In this document: positions 1 through 11,510 of the stretch, piece after piece
How the letters are laid out: the number at the start of each line of letters is the position of its first letter
Numbering within the stretch: position 1 is the stretch's first letter
Assembly: GCA_013076295.1 (NCBI GenBank)
Contig: RQOL01000519.1
Location: 2,470,488-2,534,487, forward strand
Length of the DNA stretch: 64,000 nucleotides
Source: Sanderia malayensis
Taxonomy: Eukaryota > Cnidaria > Scyphozoa > Semaeostomeae > Pelagiidae
Direction of reading: 5' to 3'
Position numbers and translations under genes: made by a program
The notes under the pieces: generated by a model
Told to the model about the DNA's origin: nothing
The model's database searches: none
What the model saw: only the letters and a program-made list of their open reading frames with translations

Positions 1-3000
1 GTCAATGAATTTGTTACTGCCAGTCAACTGAAGAATGGTCGATATTTTTGGATAGGTAAGGTGCAGATGGATTAGATATTTTCTGATAAGACCGATTTGA
101 TTACAGTCAACTCTTTCTGAGCAGCAGACATGGGGGTGTCCAAAGCAATTTAATGTTGGGAAGTGTAGAGTTAGATGGGGGCGTCATTTCTCGCGAAGAT
201 GACATTTTATCACACTGTAATTTAAGTTAAGGCACAACTGCTCTAGTTAGATTGCTGAATATAAGGGAGAGGCGTATGCCTTTGTTGCCACCTGGCCCCG
301 ACATCCCTGGCTGTTTTCTCCATAAAGTGGACCTGCGGGACATGGCTCTATAACGCGGGCACCTTGCTAAAACGGGAATGAGGCTCGAGTCCTGCTTTAG
401 ATACAGTTGACTGTAAGGAAACACGACTGTCGACAATTGTGGAGAGTCGTGTTTCCTCAAGGCCGTCGTGGGTCCTGAATTTTAGTGTGGGCCAAACACG
501 AAGAATTTCCAAAAAGTGGGTCAAACGCTGAAAAATTTCCGAAAATGTGGAAAATCCCTAAATTTCCAAAAAGTCACAGGGTGGGCCATGGTCCCCCTTG
601 CCCCCCCCCGCGGCCACGACGTCCCTGTGGTTCCTTACAGTTACATAAGCCACTGTACAGTGCAGTACACAGTGATATTCCACGTTGTTTTTACACGAAT
701 CGCAACTGCGAAATATTATACAGTCAAATCTGCATAGTTCGAGCTCGTGTAATTCGAACTCTATCTAATTCGAACGAAATTCTCTGTCCCTTCAAGGATC
801 ACTAATGAACCAATTCTTATAAAACAATCCTCTATAATTCGAACTTTTTGTAATTCGAACATTTTCACACTTCCCCAGGCTGTTCGAATTAGACAGAGTT
901 GACTGTACTGCATTGCTTATATAGCTATCGGTTATCGGTTTATCGTATCGTATTATAGGTTTACACGAAGGCAGCAGTAGAGTTGGTGCACCTTGGATAT
1001 GGGAAAAGACCAACCAACTGGCCACGCACTTTCTCAACTGGGCACCTGAACAGCCCATATCCCATGATGCATTGAACGACTGCGGTGCCATCGGAGTTGA
1101 TGGCACGTGGTTTTCGCGGAACTGCGATATGAAACTTGTTGGAATATGCGAGAAGCAAGGTTTGTGATGTTGAGTAGTCTACCATTTCCGTGGATCTTTA
1201 GCTTGTGTTAGCCTAAATGTTCAATGCCTGAGTACCATAGTGCTTTGATTAAACGCCCGGGCGCTTATCAGAGTTTTTACATTTTAGGGGGCTTCTATTC
1301 GAGGGGGCGTTTAATAGAGGGGGGCTTTTATTGAAAAAATGTCGAAAATAGGGGGCCTTTATTCGAGGGGGCGTTTAATCGAAGCATTACGGTATTCTCA
1401 GATATCAACTAACTTTTATTATACGCGAACCTTCGGAACTCGAGTTTCCTGCCAGCATTAACGATTTGGCTACTCTATGGAAAAATTGCACGCGGGAATT
1501 AATTTGACAGGCATTGAGCTATCCGCTTTTACGTGGTGTCCGTTTTGTGGAAGCGTTTGACTGCAGATTCTTGACAGTATTCTGAGCAGTCTTGATCGTC
1601 CCTCTCGTTAGGACACCAGGTGAATGGAGGCAGCACTCAGGTTGATAATATCGTTGCATTTCACATGTGCCACTGAGCTTAAACATGGGCCTAAGCATTC
1701 AATTACGAAGCATCATTGCATGTTTCATCTGTGTTGAGCAACGGAAAGAGAGTTTATTTACTTACTTTGTGATTTTTTAGCTGCTCCTGGAAATGGCAAT
1801 GCGCAGTCGGGACAATCTACTAGCGGCACGTCAACAGAGAAGCCCAAAGAAGCACCGAAAACTACCGAGAATGTTGTTGCGCAAATCCCTGCAACTCAGG
1901 ATAATGCAACTGAAGGTACAAAAGTCTCACCCAATGGGAACCAGGGAGCCCAGACGCAGGTGAATGATAACCAAGAAGCAGCGGTGACCGAAGAGATGAA
2001 GAAAAAATTCAATAATGGAGGTGAGTTAGCATGTTAAGCATTGTTTTTTTTAGTTCTCATTGGCGATTCGCTCTTCAATTCAAATGGTATTGAGTAATTT
2101 TATTCTAGGAACGTCGGAACTGTGGGGCACTTTGGGTCTTTGACTCCATTCCCAGCGTTCAGGATTTAAGTAACCTGATTATTCTTCAAAGGATCTTGTG
2201 TAAAGTGCTTTTAATCAGGATTTGCGCTTCCAACTTTGCTTATGACGACCCAGTTTGTTGTTATTGAAACGAAACGGATAGGTTCCGAATAGACATCGTG
2301 ATTTCGGGATAGCATTCCTGTCGTCACAGTCTGGATTGTTCTAATGTAGATAGGTTTTAGGACACATAAGCAATTACATATATACGGTCTGTAGTTAGTT
2401 CTTGAAATTCATAAGAGAAAACATCAACTTGGCATCACACGGCGCAGATGCAATAGGTCACATCGACAACTTTGTCGCTGTTCTATGAACGGGTGAGGCC
2501 GCAAAGGCACAAACCAATTTTAATGATCCGATGCTTGGGCGATTCTCTCAATCAGCTGTTTCTAATCATTATTTTAATTTTATCGCATGATCAGAACGTA
2601 TTATAACGCAGTATTACAGACTCTCGTTGAGACACTTGTGAAGCGAACAACTTCGTTTTGAAATAGAGTGAGAAATAGTTTGCATTTTGCAAGTAGTCAA
2701 AGCGAAAGCCTACTAATGACGGTCTTCTGATCACTTCAAGACAATTTCCAGCCCTCTAAATACAAATGGTTTGAAATTCAGAAACTGAACACTGCAAGAA
2801 CAGGAAGATTTTTGTCTTTTTGTTTTATCAAGAGAGTTTTTGTTGTTTGCGAGGGCTCGTTATACGAATTGCTCGTTGTATGTAAAATCCACTGCAGCTT
2901 TACCATTTGTGCTGAAACTGAAGATTTACTCTTTCAGAAAGATGCAATCTGGTTAACTTCATCAATCACATTGGCAAACCGGTAATTATATCTCGAAGGG

Positions 3001-4089
3001 TGAACGACCGTCTGAAGGAATACATAGTCGAGGGTGAGAACTACAAGATGAACACATTGTTCAAGAAGGTAGAAAATGTATTGAAAATGGAACCAGTTGT
3101 TTACTCTGCTCGAGAATCTGGTGATGGAAGAAAACGTTTGGCTTTGGATGGCTTGGATTCGCTTACGTTGATGCCCGGAGATTGCGATGGTGATTTTGTG
3201 GATGTGATCATTTCGCCGAGGTCTATTGAGAAAGGTTTGATGTTGTTTTTTCTGGTTTTATTCACTTTAATAATTTCAATGTGTCTCAATTACAGTTGAG
3301 TCATTGGCCATGGTAGAGCAAACATCGACATTTCAAATGTCCATAGATGGCAGTTGAATCTTGATTTTAGTCGAATTTGACTTTGGGGAATAAGACATTT
3401 ATTCGAGTTTACGGGAGTTTACATTATCGATATGAACTTATCTAACAAAAGGATTAAATATTGCAAGTCAACTTTGAGGCAGGCAGTAAGACGCTCAACA
3501 CATCAAAGTAATTCGACTAGAATGATGTTAAATTTACGTGTTCTTGTTCAACTGTGCATTTAAATCTTAATACATAGGTCGACTATGGCATAGGTCGAGT
3601 AAAATTATTGATTTGTTTGAAAAATGTTTGCCTAGTCTGGTTTCGACATGCCGAATGCAAATACTTGATAACTTACCCTGAATTGTCGGACTTGTCGAGA
3701 CTAAACTCTAGGAAACAGAAGAAAACTTTATTAAAATCGCATCAAAATTCACCGTTTTAGATACTGTTGGTAAACAGAGCACTACTCTACGAAAACGACA
3801 TCACACGAAACATAATGACGACAGAAAGATGAAAATAATCAACCGCGGCTACAATAACAATGTCAGCATGATAAAGAGGCTGGCGAAGCCTCGTTGTCAG
3901 GTCGAGACATTTGGCGGGAATAGTGGCAACGATGCATCGTGTTGCCAATTTCCATTCAAATACAACAACAGACTTTACCATGACTGTACGACGACTGACA
4001 AACACCATCTTTGGTGTGGCACGACTCGTAATTTTGATAGAGATGGAAAATGGGGCTACTGCTGTGAACATGGAGAGTGCACAAATTGA
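1..4089 (+). CDS. C-type lectin domain / fibronectin type II domain protein, 3' part
   Basis: Five exons join in frame: 1-55, 959-1159, 1781-2020, 2938-3234 and 3761-4089 (stop TGA); all four introns are phase 1. Exon 1 ends in FWIG and exon 2 continues as LHEG, so the C-type lectin core strand is rebuilt across intron 1. Exon 2 then shows the second half of the fold: W-x-W, a LNWAPEQP stretch (position of the EPN-type sugar-binding motif), NDCGAIG, GTWF and a closing ICEK. Exon 3 is a Thr/Asn/Gln/Lys-rich linker. Exon 4 is an unrecognised 99-residue segment. Exon 5 ends in a fibronectin type II module: CCQFPFKYNN, then WCGTTRNFD and WGYC. The pairing of CTLD and FN2 recalls mannose-receptor relatives, but here FN2 follows the lectin domain and ends the protein. 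It is probably secreted and glycan-binding (inferred). The signal peptide and first half of the CTLD lie beyond the window. No transmembrane segment is seen. Confidence 0.85.
399..457. repeat. Short hairpin repeat in intron 1 of the lectin gene
   Basis: The arms GGAAACACGACT and AGTCGTGTTTCC (about 417-457) are perfect complements around a 16-17 base loop, and lie just after TACAGTTGACTGTA, itself a palindrome. This looks like the remnant of a foldback/MITE insertion. Confidence 0.5.
473..605 (+). repeat. Dispersed repeat, copy 1 (GGGTGGGCCATGG type)
   Basis: It starts near CCTGAATTTTAG, runs through GTGGGTCAAACGCTGAAAAA and ends at CAGGGTGGGCCATGG. The same order of motifs in the same orientation recurs at 36614-36765. 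It is non-coding; short ORFs through it are not meaningful. The family is not recognised. Confidence 0.7.
721..905. mobile_element. Tc1/mariner-pogo-like MITE, TA target site
   Basis: The element begins CAGTCAAATCTGCATAGTTCG and ends with the inverse of CAGTCAACTCTGTCTAATTCG, giving about 20-bp imperfect terminal inverted repeats flanked by TA on both sides (719-720 and 906-907). AATTCGAAC motifs repeat inside. At 185 bp it has no coding capacity. It sits in intron 1 of the lectin gene. Confidence 0.75.
1233..1394. mobile_element. MITE of the GGGGCGTTTAATCGA family, copy 1
   Basis: The ends are inverted (TACCATAGTGCTTTGATTAA and the inverse of TACCGTAATGCTTCGATTAA). The interior repeats G-rich blocks such as GAGGGGGCGTTTAATAGAGG. 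Other copies lie at 23538-23861, 47900-48105, 54589-54863 and near 63272-63555, with degenerate copies near 41530-41650, 43990-44035 and 57090-57145. Confidence 0.75.
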
Positions 4090-4678
4090 TAGATAACTGA
4101 TTGTAGCGCGATTTTGAAGAGGGAAGAGGGACATAATTCGATTACTATTCTCTGTGTAATGTGCTGATGTCGATAATAAGTTCATTAGATGGCTTGTTAT
4201 GAAGCAATACAAGAGATCGAATGCCCAGTTTCTTATTCCCTTCACTTAGTAGTTAGTTGTACGTTGGCTGTGTTTTTTGTATTTCCATCTTTGGGTTTTT
4301 GTTTTTGTGCAGTTGCTTTCTGGAACTGCTGGAACATCTTGATATTCACTGTTGTATATGTTTAATCATTGATAATTTTAAGAATTTGTCAAGTAGGAGT
4401 TTATATTTTAACTAAACACAAAAAATGAGTATTCATATTGTTCATGAAAGAGAAATGGAACGTGAAATGTTCCCCTTTTCTAACCCGAAATGTCCCTCTT
4501 CTGCTTAGGGCCTGGGTACGTCTGTACACACCTCCCCTCCACCCACCCACCAACCAAACCAAACCATTTGATTTTTGCAAGATATCTTTCATTAAAAATT
4601 CTTGTGATAAAGCGCTAAAAAGTAATATAAAAGTGAGTGAAGGAATTGTATTTGATTTTAATCTCTAAATCCTCTAGC

Positions 4679-6226
4679 ATGCAAAGATATCATTTGTCTC
4701 ACCTGACTTCATCCGTCAGCAGAAGGGGATGTCGTCTGTTCTGCTTAGGCCCATTAAAATCCACTCTTGGCGGAAAGATTCAAATTGAGGGGAATATTTG
4801 CATGTCAAGCAGAGTGGATTTTTCGACCGGAGCTGCTGTTTTTAGCGAATTCAAGTCAATAAACTACGAAAGTAAAGGAAGAGTGGCGCATATTAGTTTG
4901 AATAGACCAGAAAGACTGAATGCAATTGATTTGAAGATGCCTGAAGAAATCGAGCAAGCTGTCAAATTGGCGAACTCTAATAAAGATATTCGAGTTATCC
5001 TATTGTCAGGTATAACTATTATGGTCTTTGTCTAGCTATTTTTAGCGTATTATCACGAACTATTTATTCTTCCTTCAAGCTCGTTGAAATGTTTGCAGTT
5101 TTAAAACTCTTGGTACAGTAAAAACCTGCATATAAGAACCAGTGGATTAAGAACCTTCAGGGTGATTTTGCTGCTCAAAACAATAGACGAAACAATAGCC
5201 TATTGTCTTGGAACAATAGGCTGGATGGAAATTTACAGGTTCTTATATGCGGGTTTTAACTGTATTAACTAGGCAGGCAGAGAAGGATGTACAAATGTAC
5301 ATTTGTTTTAGCTCAGATATTGACATTTGAAAATATCCTTCAAATTTCAGGCAATGGAGATGCATTTTGCAGTGGCTACGATCTGAAGATATTTGCTGAA
5401 GGAGAAAGAGGGAAGATACCAGGAAGCCAAAGCATGCCCTGGGACCCGTACATTGACTACAAACTTATGTCAGCATGCACATCATCATTCATGTCACTGT
5501 GGAGGAGCTTGAAGCCGGTTGTCTGCAAGATCCATGGTTATGCTGTCGCTGGTGGCAGTGACATTGCATTGTGCTGTGATATCTGTGTAATGGCTGATGA
5601 TGCAATGATTGGGTATCCCCCTGCACGGCTTTGGGGATGCCCCACCACTGCCATGTGGGTTTATCGGATTGGTGCAGAAATGGCGAAAAAAATGCTGTTC
5701 ACAGGTCAGTTGTTTTGATAAAGCCCACAAAAAAAATAAGCTCAAATTGATATTTGGGTTATTTTGTATTTTTATAGGTGTTCCAGTGATTTGGCCCACT
5801 ATTGTATGTTGGACCCTATCCTAGACAATGTTAGTTGTTGTCTTCCATTCATCTCTAACCGCAAATTAATTTTTATTTACAGGAGATCTTATTAATGGAA
5901 CTGAGGCGAAAAGGATAGGTCTTGTAAGTGAATCTGTACCATTGGATAAACTTGAAGACAAAACTGATGAATTAGTTGCACGGATATCAACAGTGCCTAC
6001 AAATCAATTGTTTATGCAAAAACAACTTGTCAACAACGCAGTAGAACAAATGGGACTGCTCCAAACGCAAAGATTAGCAACTCTGTTTGATGGCATGGCA
6101 AGACACACACCAGAAGGGGTTCAGTTTCAAAACACTGCTCAAAAATCTGGATTTAAACAAGCATTAAATCAAAGAGAAAGACTGTACAATGATATCAATC
6201 ATGATGATGATGGTAGCAAAAGTTGA
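4679..6226 (+). CDS. Crotonase (enoyl-CoA hydratase/isomerase family) with N-terminal targeting-like segment
   Basis: Three exons, 4679-5009, 5351-5704 and 5883-6226, join at two phase-1 introns into 342 residues. The N-terminus MQRYHLSHLTSSVSRRG is basic and Ser-rich without acidic residues, as in mitochondrial presequences. I start at the ATG at 4679; an in-frame ATG at 4637 would add 14 residues. The crotonase core follows: ISLNRPERLNAI, then GNGDAFCSGYDL (first oxyanion-hole segment, about residue 111), then VAGGSDIALCCDI (second oxyanion hole). The segment IGYPPARLWGCPTTAMWVYR takes the place where classical hydratases carry their second catalytic Glu, so the reaction cannot be assumed to be crotonyl-CoA hydration. 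This middle segment and the MPWDP motif resemble bacterial (actinobacterial-type) members more than animal ECHS1. The last 90 residues are divergent and Gln/Asp-rich. An AATAAA lies about 75 bases after the stop. Confidence 0.88.
5114..5264. mobile_element. MITE of the TACAGTAAAAACC-GCATATAAGAACC family, copy A
   Basis: This complete 151-bp element lies in intron 1 of the crotonase gene. It opens TACAGTAAAAACCTGCATAT and closes with the inverse of TACAGTTAAAACCCGCATAT. The interior contains the palindromic pair ACAATAGCCTATTGT / ACAATAGGCT. TA at both ends fits a Tc1/mariner-type target. Other copies: 55239-55384 (complete), and 20395-20480, 34955-35045, 53895-53990 and 57428-57561 (degenerate). 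Confidence 0.8.
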
Positions 6227-7053
6227 TGTGATTGCAACAACAAGTATGCTATTGTATTACTCAATTATATTGTTCTTGTCCTAAATGACAAATATCACAA
6301 ATAAATGCATCAATATAAAATTAGCATTTTACCAAACTATCAACAGATATTGTGATGTGCAGTCAGTTACACCTTGATAAGTCAAATACTGAAGACATTT
6401 TTCAAAAACATCAAATGCTCTAGTTTTTTAAGGTGAAACTTGAAGCATGCATTAAACATGTCCCAATTAAGGGAAACAATGTTGAACACGATGATTAAGT
6501 TGTGAGTAATATTTGATCTATCATGGTATAACTGCATCATTAATTTCAAAAAATGTATGTACTTGCTTACTTAAATAGAGTAACAGACAAAATGCAACAT
6601 TTATATCAAATACAATGCTTGTAAACTAATCAAAGGGTTTGCCATACTCAGTATGATAGTATATTGAGGTGGTGATATTTCAAATCTAATGGCATGCATA
6701 AACTTGTTTTTGTTTTTTTAGTTTGCTAATTAGATCAGACACAATTAGAATCATCTAAGAATCCATGGAATAACATGCATTGGAAATGCAGCTTGAAGTA
6801 AGTAAAGTAAGTAGAAGTGATTTTTATGTCCATTTTTTGTGGAATTATAACGGGTCTTTACTTCTCCTTGCACTATCATTTCTGACAGCATCAAATCAAC
6901 TTTCACAAATCGACTTTCACAAATTGACTGACATTCACAAATTTGAATCAGTTCCATGCAAAATGCTTTTCAAACGTATGATGCATTTAGTAGAATTAAT
7001 TACCCAATCAGTGGTTTCCAATAAACTCAGCAGCTTGTCTTGAATGATGTAAA
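6227..7053. other. Intergenic, converging 3' ends
   Basis: This AT-rich stretch lies between the stop of the crotonase gene (+) and the stop of the MORN gene (-). An AATAAA occurs near 6300. No convincing coding exon or RNA gene was seen; short ORFs at 6751-7043 lack family features. Confidence 0.6.
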
Positions 7054-8294
7054 TTATTTTGATGGGATCCCATATTTCTTCTTCATTTTCTCTATCCTTT
7101 TTTCATGTTCCCGTTTTTGTTTTTCTCTCTCCTCTTTCTTGTGGAGTAATTCTTCTGACAATTCTGGGGTTTGATCATTTCTCCAACTAAGTAAGAAGAA
7201 TCATTGCTTTGATTAAAAAGAAATCCCAAGTGTATGAGTGTATTTAAGTATTTCACAAACCTGATAGCAAATTAATTATATGACATTGCTTGAATGTGTT
7301 CAACAGTGCAACTACCTCCTAGTTTATTGGGGAACTTCTTGTGACAAAATATTCTATTGAACCCTTTGAAGTTTGTCATATAAATAATGATTCTAACACA
7401 ATTCCTGCTGCAGACATTGCAAACTAGGTATGTTTAGTCAATACCAATAGTTGAAAATATGAGTGAAAATAATTTTGTACCTTGCTGGGTCATCTGCATT
7501 TTTTGGTAATGGTTCATCTGCATCTTCGTCCTCATATAGCAAATGTTCTGGCATGATGGTGCCCAAGAATCTGTCATTTTCAAAGAACCCATCCAGGCTA
7601 TCAAAATGAAATTGTTAAAAATGATTGATATGATAACCAATGATTGTTCACGAGAAGTAGAGTGGGTTTTAAATGGGTAAGACATTTCTGAAGAAAAACT
7701 CAGTGAGAGTAGTTTCTGGTCAACTCGCCCCACTACCAACTCACCCCACTTCAAAAGTCAACTCGCCCCACTTCAAAAGTCAACTCGCCCCACCTTACAA
7801 GTTAACTCGCCCCACTTCAGAAGTTAACTGGCCCAACGGTACGAGTCCTTGTTACAGCTTCTGTTCTCTATAGCCTAAATTATCATTTTGGGAGTCCCTT
7901 TCTTTTGAAGAAAAAATCCCGAAAAATCAATTCATTTTGAAAGACTTTTCCCCCACCCCAGATGGAAGTTTTGGCATGGGAATGACAAATTATAATTTCC
8001 TTAACGAATACTATCTATACCAACTTGGTCTATTATCAGTAATGCCGTGTTATCAATCGAAGTAATAAGAAATTACCATTTGCCAGACTTATACGTGTAA
8101 ACTCCATATCCATGTTTTTTGTTGCGTTTCCACATGCCATCGTACATATCTCCATTGTCGTAATAATACTGGCCTCTTCCACTCTTCTGTCCACAACAGT
8201 TCTTTTCTCCGATGTAATTACTATATTCTACGTATTCAGTGGAACCTTCATCTTCGTTCGAGGATGATCTTCTGCTGGGACAAATACAACCCAT
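7054..8294 (-). CDS. Small MORN-repeat protein with N-myristoyl/palmitoyl-type N-terminus
   Basis: Three exons on the - strand, 8294-8077, 7597-7481 and 7186-7054, join in frame (phases 2 and 2) into 155 residues. The protein starts MGCICPSRRSSS: Gly2 with Cys3 and Cys5 is the classic dual N-myristoylation/palmitoylation signature, so membrane anchoring is likely (inferred). MORN-like units follow: YIGEKNCCGQKSGRGQYYY, then GDMYDGMWKRNKKHGYGVY, then a partial unit LDGFFENDRFLGTI that spans the first intron. At that junction the consensus Trp would be Cys (TG|C). The C-terminal exon is a charged helix rich in Lys/Glu (EREKQKREHEKRIEKMKKK) ending GIPSK. MORN modules usually bind membranes or act as scaffolds near cytoskeleton. 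The exact orthologue is not recognised. Confidence 0.8.
7721..7836 (+). repeat. Short tandem repeat, AACTCGCCCCACTTCAAAAGTC unit
   Basis: About five imperfect copies of a ~22-bp unit (GTCAACTCGCCCCACTTCAA) lie inside intron 1 of the MORN gene. They are GC-richer than their surroundings. Confidence 0.75.
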
Positions 8295-9968
8295 TTACAG
8301 CAAGTTTTAGATATAGCTGGATATGTTTTAGGCCAAAATGTCTATGTTTGATGATTAATGTTGTCTTCAGTTTCTCCTCATAGAATGCCTTTCGCGTTAT
8401 TTCAATGGCGATTAAATATTTCGTCTTGTTTTTCCCGATTCGTGAAATCTGTGTGGCAATTATCTGAATAAAAATATCAAACTACCTTGTGAAGACAATG
8501 TCACAGGATATGCAGTTCCTTATTTCCGAGAACAACGTGACGTGACCAGTAACTCATCTTGATGACGTCATTTGATCAGGTGACCTTTTTCCAAATGTGC
8601 GCCAACTCAGGAGTCCAGGAGTTCTCTTCCATCCACACCAGACCAAAGTCCCAACATTAAGCTATTTTACCACTCAAAGAGCAAGCAAAGAAATAATGGA
8701 CAATTGATTGATATTTTACCCACATCTGCGTGACGTTTTAATAAATTTCATGCCCACTGCTTTCTACACATTCTTCATCATCGGACTGCACTCATGTCTG
8801 TGGTTCCTTCCTAGTTTCCACTCCTACCCAACAACAGCTACTACTCGCATTTTTCTGTCATCGCTTGAACTTGCTTGATGACGAAAAGTTCTGTTTCAGC
8901 CAAATTGTCTTTGTTTTCATGTGAAAAGTGTATGTACCTGTCCTTTATGATATGGTGGGCACTAGAAAATTAACGCCCCTTTTCAAGATAATTGACGCCC
9001 TTTCAAAAATGCAGACTGTCAGAAATGTTAATGTGAAAATTTATTTTTCTCTCTCTGGCAATAATAATTAATGATTTTGAGGAACTGCAATATTTTACAT
9101 GTGAATGAAATTGATGCATTTGAACTTTATTTTTTGTTGATTTTAGCACTGATGTCAAAATGACTCTCATCGTGTGGTTTGGTTGGATGTTTAGAATAGT
9201 ATTCAAGTGAGTTACTTGAGCGCATGCGTTTGTAATAAACTTCCCGTGTGTGATATGCCATCAGAGTTGCATGTAATTCCAAAGCGTTTGTTCCCTATTT
9301 GGTGTCCTTTGCCTGTGCCAAATGCCACCGGGAGTTTCTTCATTTTCGGCCATATATTGTTGATCTCGAAATATCTTGTAATCGAGTACAGGTTAGCAAT
9401 TCTGTTTGGCAAAACGAGGAAAGAGGGTGAGCTTTAGTGGCTGCTCGGCACGTGGCATAGGTTCCCCCGGGGAAGATAGGGTTTCGCCGTTTCTTGGCGA
9501 AATTTTACTGGAACCGGGTAATTTCTGAATTTGTTTAAGTAAAATTTCATGATTTATTGTTTCATTATTTATTTTCTGATAACTTTGTTGAATGCGAAAC
9601 CCAAAACTCTTTTCGAGAAGTCTCGATCAATAGTCGAAAGTTCTCTTTCACAAGTTATGGATGTCTTCAACAGATGAATCAGTCGATGACCAACTGAAAT
9701 CATACCGTTGACGTTTTGACCAGATGCATGTGGGAGTTTTCAGCGGACGCATGCGTCATTCAACTTTCAATCATGATATCGAAACGTGTGGGTGGAGCTG
9801 TCGTTCAAATTTTTCTTCCCAGTGATTTCACTCTGATGCACGATGAGATTGGCATTTCCAAATATGGTGCTATCAATGACATCCGCCCATGATGCTTTGC
9901 CTCTGGAGCTGTGCATGCAAAATCAAATACTTTTCAACCTTCTGGTCTTTCAGCTTTTTGACTTCGAG
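8295..9968. other. Intergenic region, no gene seen
   Basis: It contains the presumed 5' side of the MORN gene (-) and possible unseen 5' exons of the next + gene. No protein family is recognisable. An ORF from ATG 9843 runs out of frame with the downstream exons. Confidence 0.4.
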
Positions 9969-10952
9969 AGGATAGCAAGCGAAGACCCGGGGACAACGGC
10001 AAGACTGCCAAGAAGCAAAGAAACGAACAAACAAAATGCTGTTGCGAGAATGAAAATCCTAATGTAAACCAAAGGCTTCCACCATCACGTAAGTCTAAAT
10101 TTGAATCCCTTCCGTAGCTCCCTCGTTTATTTCTCGTTTAATATTCACCGTGGTCGAAATATTGAAATGAGTAATTTGATTTTAGTTGTGCTGAAGTGAA
10201 GGTTGCTGCAGAAGCATCGCCGAAGTTCCATGAATATTTCAGGCAAGTCTTATTCCAGTTTGATTTCACCAAGGAAAGATGGCCGAAGGAAAAGCTTCCA
10301 AGCTTGTGTCAGGCAAGTCTTGTGTTATTCTAGTTTCATTTACTAAAAATAGTCATTGCTTTTTTGTTTCATTACCTTCATTTGTCTTCTGACTACAATC
10401 ATTTTTGCTTATATTTGTATGAAATTGAATCCAGTTTGTTTAATTTTCTAGGTGGTAAATCGCCAAGGAAAGATGGCCGAAGGAAAAGCTTCCTAGATGT
10501 TGTCAGGTATCTCTTGTCTTATCCTAGCTTTATTTATTACCACAATCATTTATTGCTTTATTTGTTAATTACATTACTCTCAATTATTTTATAGTTTTCT
10601 CACTTTCCTAGACTTGTTAGAGCGCGGAGACTCCGAAGAAAGATGGTGTGCGTAGGTATGTATGAACAATTTAATGTACTGATTTGAAAATAAATGTCTT
10701 GTAAATGTTTTTCATACTGCCATTTCAATTTTGTTTGCATAATGCACAATTACAATTCATAGATTTGCATATCTAATTAATTTCATTGCATTCCTAGATG
10801 GCAGATTGAAGCAGAAAGAAGCAAGATCAAATGACATGCTGTTAACAGGAGATAAAGACGACGAAGATAAACGAAAAATGGCACAAGAGATGAGACAAGC
10901 ATCGCTGTTTGGGACTACCGTACTGTTAACGGATTTTTTATTAAACTTTTGA
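9969..10952 (+). CDS. Hypothetical short charged protein with a tandemly duplicated exon
   Basis: Exons at about 9969-10088, 10452-10506, 10612-10655 and 10798-10952 (stop TGA) join in one frame with matching phases (1, 2, 1). The product is very basic at first (DSKRRPGDNGKTAKKQ, CCCENEN, then SPRKDGRRKSFLDVVR and LVRARRLRRKMVCV). It ends with an acidic/mixed segment (DMLLTGDKDDEDKRKMAQEM) and a hydrophobic tail LFGTTVLLTDFLLNF. A near copy of the second exon lies just upstream at 10243-10312 (ISPRKDGRRKSFQACVR), with the same entry and exit phases but a GC donor (CAG|GCAAGT). The start codon was not found and should lie in an upstream exon. No family is recognised. Phase agreement over three junctions is the main evidence that it is real. 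Confidence 0.45.
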
Positions 10953-11230
10953 GTCATAAATATAAACAACAATATATTACATAAATTTATTTGAAAGCCA
11001 ATCTCAAATCGTTTTCTTGCGTTTTACACTACAGATCCTATTCACTTTCCTTTGGCACTTCCTCCCACCTTATCAAACTTATAAAATTTTTATTTATTAC
11101 CTCGGGGTAGCTCCTTCGCACACCTTGTGTCCGATTTCCTTCTCTTAACTTCTACAATCCCCCTGTAGATGTAACAAAAACTCAATTATCGTTCAATCCA
11201 ATGGTCCCAAAAGTTGGAGGCAAAAGTCTA

Positions 11231-11510
11231 CAGTCAACTGAGGACCACGCGTAAACAAAAAAAGATTTGTTCCCCTGCTCTTGCCATTGCAAACCTTCAA
11301 CCTAACGACTTTAACACTACCTGCCGCAAAAAAGCTGGAGTCAACTGAGGACCAGGGGTCTAGTTCTCGTAGTGGAGAACTAGACCCACAATTTGTAAAA
11401 AAAGTTCCGATTTTCCTGTTCACAATGGGTTCCTACACACGAAAAGATTTGTTCCGCTTCTCTAGTTTAAATACTGCGAATGCAAACCTTGAATGTAGTG
11501 ACTTTAACAA
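11231..11510 (+). repeat. Imperfect direct repeat and 13-bp hairpin
   Basis: Segments at about 11255-11320 and 11437-11510 share AAAAGATTTGTTCC and GCAAACCTTCAA / GCAAACCTTGAA with similar spacing. Between them lies a perfect hairpin at 11356-11387: stem GGGTCTAGTTCTC, loop GTAGTG, stem GAGAACTAGACCC. GTCAACTGAGGACCA also occurs twice. No gene is seen here. Confidence 0.55.

Noticed and set aside
485..805. 106-codon + ORF near the window start
   Set aside because: Covers the dispersed repeat and the pogo-like MITE inside a lectin intron.
7673..7873. 66-codon + ORF with Thr/Pro/Ser repeats
   Set aside because: Read-through of the AACTCGCCCCACTTC tandem repeat in a MORN-gene intron.
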